DNA of 38,962 nt from a virus. The first letter of the stretch is position 1. Every line of letters starts with the position of its first letter. Where the stretch lies: IMG/VR virus record IMGVR_UViG_3300025828_000056, positions 1-38,962 of that record; one strand, given 5' to 3'. Position numbers and translations under genes: made by a program. Below the pieces are notes generated by a model. It did no database searches, was not told the origin of the DNA, and was given only the letters and a program-made list of their open reading frames with translations. Below, piece by piece: positions 38,420 to 38,962 of this stretch.

Positions 38420-38962
38420 TATTTCTCTTGTTCGTTATGTAGTGGTGATGGAGTGAGTGATAAGTTTACGGCATATAACTCAACATCATCAGTATTATCG
38501 TTCGTTAATTCTACCTTGGCATAGTAGTCTCTAATGTGGTCTCCGTTGATTACGCTGTTAGAAACCGCGATTAACGTTTGACCAAACAACCCGATAGCAG
38601 AGGAGCTAGTCTTAATTGTCTTTCTGTCTAACACCTCAGTGACGGTCAGTCCTGTTGGACTGGTTGACGAGCTGCCGAGTATTCTTATTTCGTCGCCAAT
38701 TCCAAACGGCAAATTACTAATCCTCCCGTCAAACCCTACCTGATTAAGCGCCGAACCAGATAATGAGGTTACTTCACCAAGCACAATAATGTTTGAGCCA
38801 GAGGAATCAGAAACAGCAGAAGATGTATCCTTTGGGATAACAGAGTACCTCAGACCCTCCTTGGTTTCAAACATAGGTTCAGTGACATCCGTCGTCTGGG
38901 TTGAGTTTGATATGGTTGCTGACCAGCTATCGTTTCCCTCCAAGCTAATAGCGTCATAGACC
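38419..38962 (-). CDS. Structural protein, N-terminus outside window
   Basis: The frame is open to the right edge, so the start is not visible; 180 codons are present before the stop. The sequence is beta-rich with Ser/Thr/Asn/Gly (IVLGEVTSLSGSALNQVGFD; GIGDEIRILGSSSTSPTG) and ends HIRDYYAKVELTNDNTDDVE, then LYAVNLSLTPSPLHN, a C-terminal pattern I associate with tail or head-surface proteins of marine phages. It is the first visible gene of the packed late unit. Exact role (tail, neck or decoration) is not decided. Confidence 0.62.
   Translation of the reverse strand, partial: VYDAISLEGNDSWSATISNSTQTTDVTEPMFETKEGLRYSVIPKDTSSAVSDSSGSNIIVLGEVTSLSGSALNQVGFDGRISNLPFGIGDEIRILGSSSTSPTGLTVTEVLDRKTIKTSSSAIGLFGQTLIAVSNSVINGDHIRDYYAKVELTNDNTDDVELYAVNLSLTPSPLHNEQEK

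Noticed and set aside
1-38962. CRISPR array or insertion sequence
   Set aside because: No regularly spaced direct repeats of 20-40 nt with unique spacers, no transposase-like frame and no terminal inverted repeats were found. The nine repeated elements are promoter-like, lie one per gene start and are irregularly spaced.

Overview
The window is an internal slice of a tailed-phage genome that infects a member of the Bacteroidota (probably a flavobacterium-like host). Phage evidence: a terminase large subunit running off the left edge, a GroES-like assembly chaperonin, a tail-fibre-like protein, ejection-type internal virion proteins including one of 3313 residues, a lysis cassette and a replication/recombination block. 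Host evidence: TAnnTTTG (-7) promoters of the Bacteroidota type ahead of several leftward genes, starts without Shine-Dalgarno sites, signal peptides ending in SAQ/FSQ, a VirE-N/primase-type domain fused to a helicase, and a DUF5675-type protein. The T7-like order of three internal proteins suggests a podovirus-like virion, but that is inference. Portal, major capsid and DNA polymerase genes are not here and presumably lie beyond the window, between the truncated terminase (left edge) and the truncated structural gene (right edge).

Layout. (1) 1-8900, leftward: terminase large subunit, a 44-residue basic protein, a coiled-coil protein, GroES-like protein, small unknowns, tail-fibre-like protein, lytic transglycosylase, virion-associated unknowns, an exported thioredoxin-fold protein, a membrane-anchored coiled-coil protein and a 30-residue membrane peptide. 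Two rightward single-gene cassettes (winged-helix protein at 3979; exported protein at 5098) sit inside this block and share their TTAA stop with the leftward neighbour. (2) 8900-9245: G-poor, apparently non-coding divergent control region. (3) 9246-14290, rightward early region: small genes and an ArdC-like anti-restriction protein, punctuated by nine copies of a roughly 38-nt promoter-like element (CACAATAA, 14-15 nt, CGTTATTACTATAGAA). (4) 14290-16970: small genes, then a recombination pair (Rad52/ERF-like annealing protein plus RecE-like nuclease), ending at a strong terminator. (5) 17009-17345: tRNA-Arg(UCU) and structured, tRNA-like RNA. (6) 17379-23639: kinase-like fragment, DnaA-domain-IV-like protein, DUF3310 protein, VirE-N/helicase fusion, two PD-(D/E)XK nucleases, B12-dependent ribonucleotide reductase, tandem terminators. 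(7) 38962-23674, leftward: one tightly packed late unit of structural and internal virion proteins, the giant polyvalent protein, a DUF5675-type protein, a 3TM holin-like protein and an exported M43 metalloprotease with dockerin-like repeats.

How it fits together: early rightward transcription from a repeated promoter would make host-takeover, anti-restriction, recombination, replication and nucleotide-supply proteins. Leftward late transcription would make the virion, its ejected proteins and the lysis and export proteins. The most unusual items are the nine-copy promoter-like element whose first box doubles as the stop codon of the preceding gene, two non-canonical tRNA-like RNAs, -7 promoter boxes only 4 nt from the start codon (leaderless mRNAs), and the exported phage metalloprotease.
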